This document shows positions 5,939 through 6,116 of a stretch of DNA of 6,116 nucleotides, one piece after another. A program made the translations under genes and the position numbers. The notes under the pieces were generated by a model. It worked only from the letters and a program-made list of their open reading frames with translations, was not told the origin of the DNA and ran no database searches. The stretch is from NCBI GenBank assembly GCA_041485905.1, contig JBGPKK010000252.1, forward strand, positions 1 through 6,116, given 5' to 3'. This DNA is from JAHFUI01 sp041485905 (lineage in GTDB: Bacteria > Acidobacteriota > Vicinamibacteria > Vicinamibacterales > CAVVIG01). Position 1 is the first letter of the stretch; every line of letters starts with the position of its first letter.

Positions 5939-6116
5939 GGCACGGTCGTCGCTTCAAATCGGCGACGCCGATCCTTCGCGACGTGCCCGAACAACGTCGA
6001 CCCCGATCCGTCCGACACGAGCGCGAACGCCTGCCTCACCGACGGCCAGATCTCGACGCTCGAGTTCGTCTACTCGCACTACAAGTTTGCATCGCCGCTT
6101 GCCAACGGCGTCCGCG
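5939..6116 (+). pseudogene. Fragment resembling tannase/feruloyl esterase, no start codon in frame (runs off window)
   Basis: One frame, open from just after TGA 5936-5938 to the window end, reads FATCPNNVDPDPSDTSANAC and then LTDGQISTLEFVYSHYKF followed by ASPLANGVR. This resembles an internal region of the tannase/feruloyl esterase family (alpha/beta-hydrolases that cleave galloyl or feruloyl esters), where a Cys-Leu-Thr-x-x-Q helix is followed by a Y.F.TPLANGV-type segment; the match is from memory. The frame contains no ATG, GTG or TTG codon, and the first about 12 residues (arginine-rich) do not look coding. The fragment therefore starts in mid-protein, only about 75 nt after the MBL stop, and the signal peptide and nucleophile region are missing. 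It is best read as a 5'-truncated gene; a frameshifted gene or assembly error is possible. Confidence 0.55.
5958..5972. terminator. Hairpin downstream of the 541-aa MBL gene, possible weak terminator
   Basis: ATCGGC (5958-5963) and GCCGAT (5967-5972) form a perfect 6-bp stem with a GAC loop, 63 nt after the MBL stop and just before the tannase-like fragment. The downstream sequence CCTTCGCG has no T-run, so this would be at best a non-canonical terminator or 3'-end stabiliser. Confidence 0.3.

Noticed and set aside
1..6116. CRISPR array, tRNA/rRNA, insertion sequence or phage genes
   Set aside because: No regularly spaced direct repeats, no cloverleaf-like or rRNA sequence, and no transposase, integrase or structural phage motif was seen on either strand.

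Overview
The window is GC-rich with dense, strongly GC-biased coding. It encodes almost only exported proteins: the tail of a TonB-dependent outer-membrane receptor, a signal-peptide protein with a CBM9-like domain, a Fes-type esterase and two periplasmic metallo-beta-lactamase (MBL)-fold hydrolases. A Gram-negative bacterium is certain from the receptor. The combination of this receptor type, Gly/Arg-rich inserts in exported enzymes and remnants of plant-polymer hydrolases suggests Acidobacteriota (perhaps Vicinamibacteria). That placement is an inference from style, not from a marker gene.

Layout. Positions 1-471 (+) hold the C-terminal barrel of a TonB-dependent receptor. A 63-aa hydrophobic ORF (471-662, +) overlaps its stop as TAATG. 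At 730-1533 (+) is a secreted CBM9-like protein with a glycine/arginine-rich tail; its start is a GTG behind a GGAGG. Immediately after it, 1547-1750 (+) is recognisable as the extreme C-terminus of a GH51 alpha-L-arabinofuranosidase with the rest of the enzyme missing. Its TAG stop and the stop of the oppositely oriented esterase gene lie in the same CTAG palindrome (1747-1750).

The minus strand then carries two genes, transcribed from a divergent region at about 4030-4270: an MBL-fold hydrolase of subclass B3-like layout (3007-4032) followed 120 nt later by the Fes-type esterase (1747-2886). Facing away on the plus strand is a second, unrelated MBL-fold protein of 541 aa (4270-5895), with an N-terminal LolA-like region and a C-terminal MBL domain. 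The window ends in a fragment resembling an internal part of a tannase/feruloyl esterase (about 5939-6116, +), which has no start codon in frame.

Reading: this is a remodelled locus for uptake and hydrolysis of complex (probably plant-derived) organic matter. The receptor and CBM9-like protein fit binding and uptake, and the esterase and MBL hydrolases fit periplasmic processing. The GH51 and tannase pieces look like what is left of enzymes once encoded nearby. No tRNA, rRNA, CRISPR array, transposase or phage gene was seen. I did not find a convincing new multi-gene system. The most notable items are the two gene remnants, the shared stop palindrome, the divergent MBL pair and the Gly/Arg-rich inserts shared by unrelated exported proteins.
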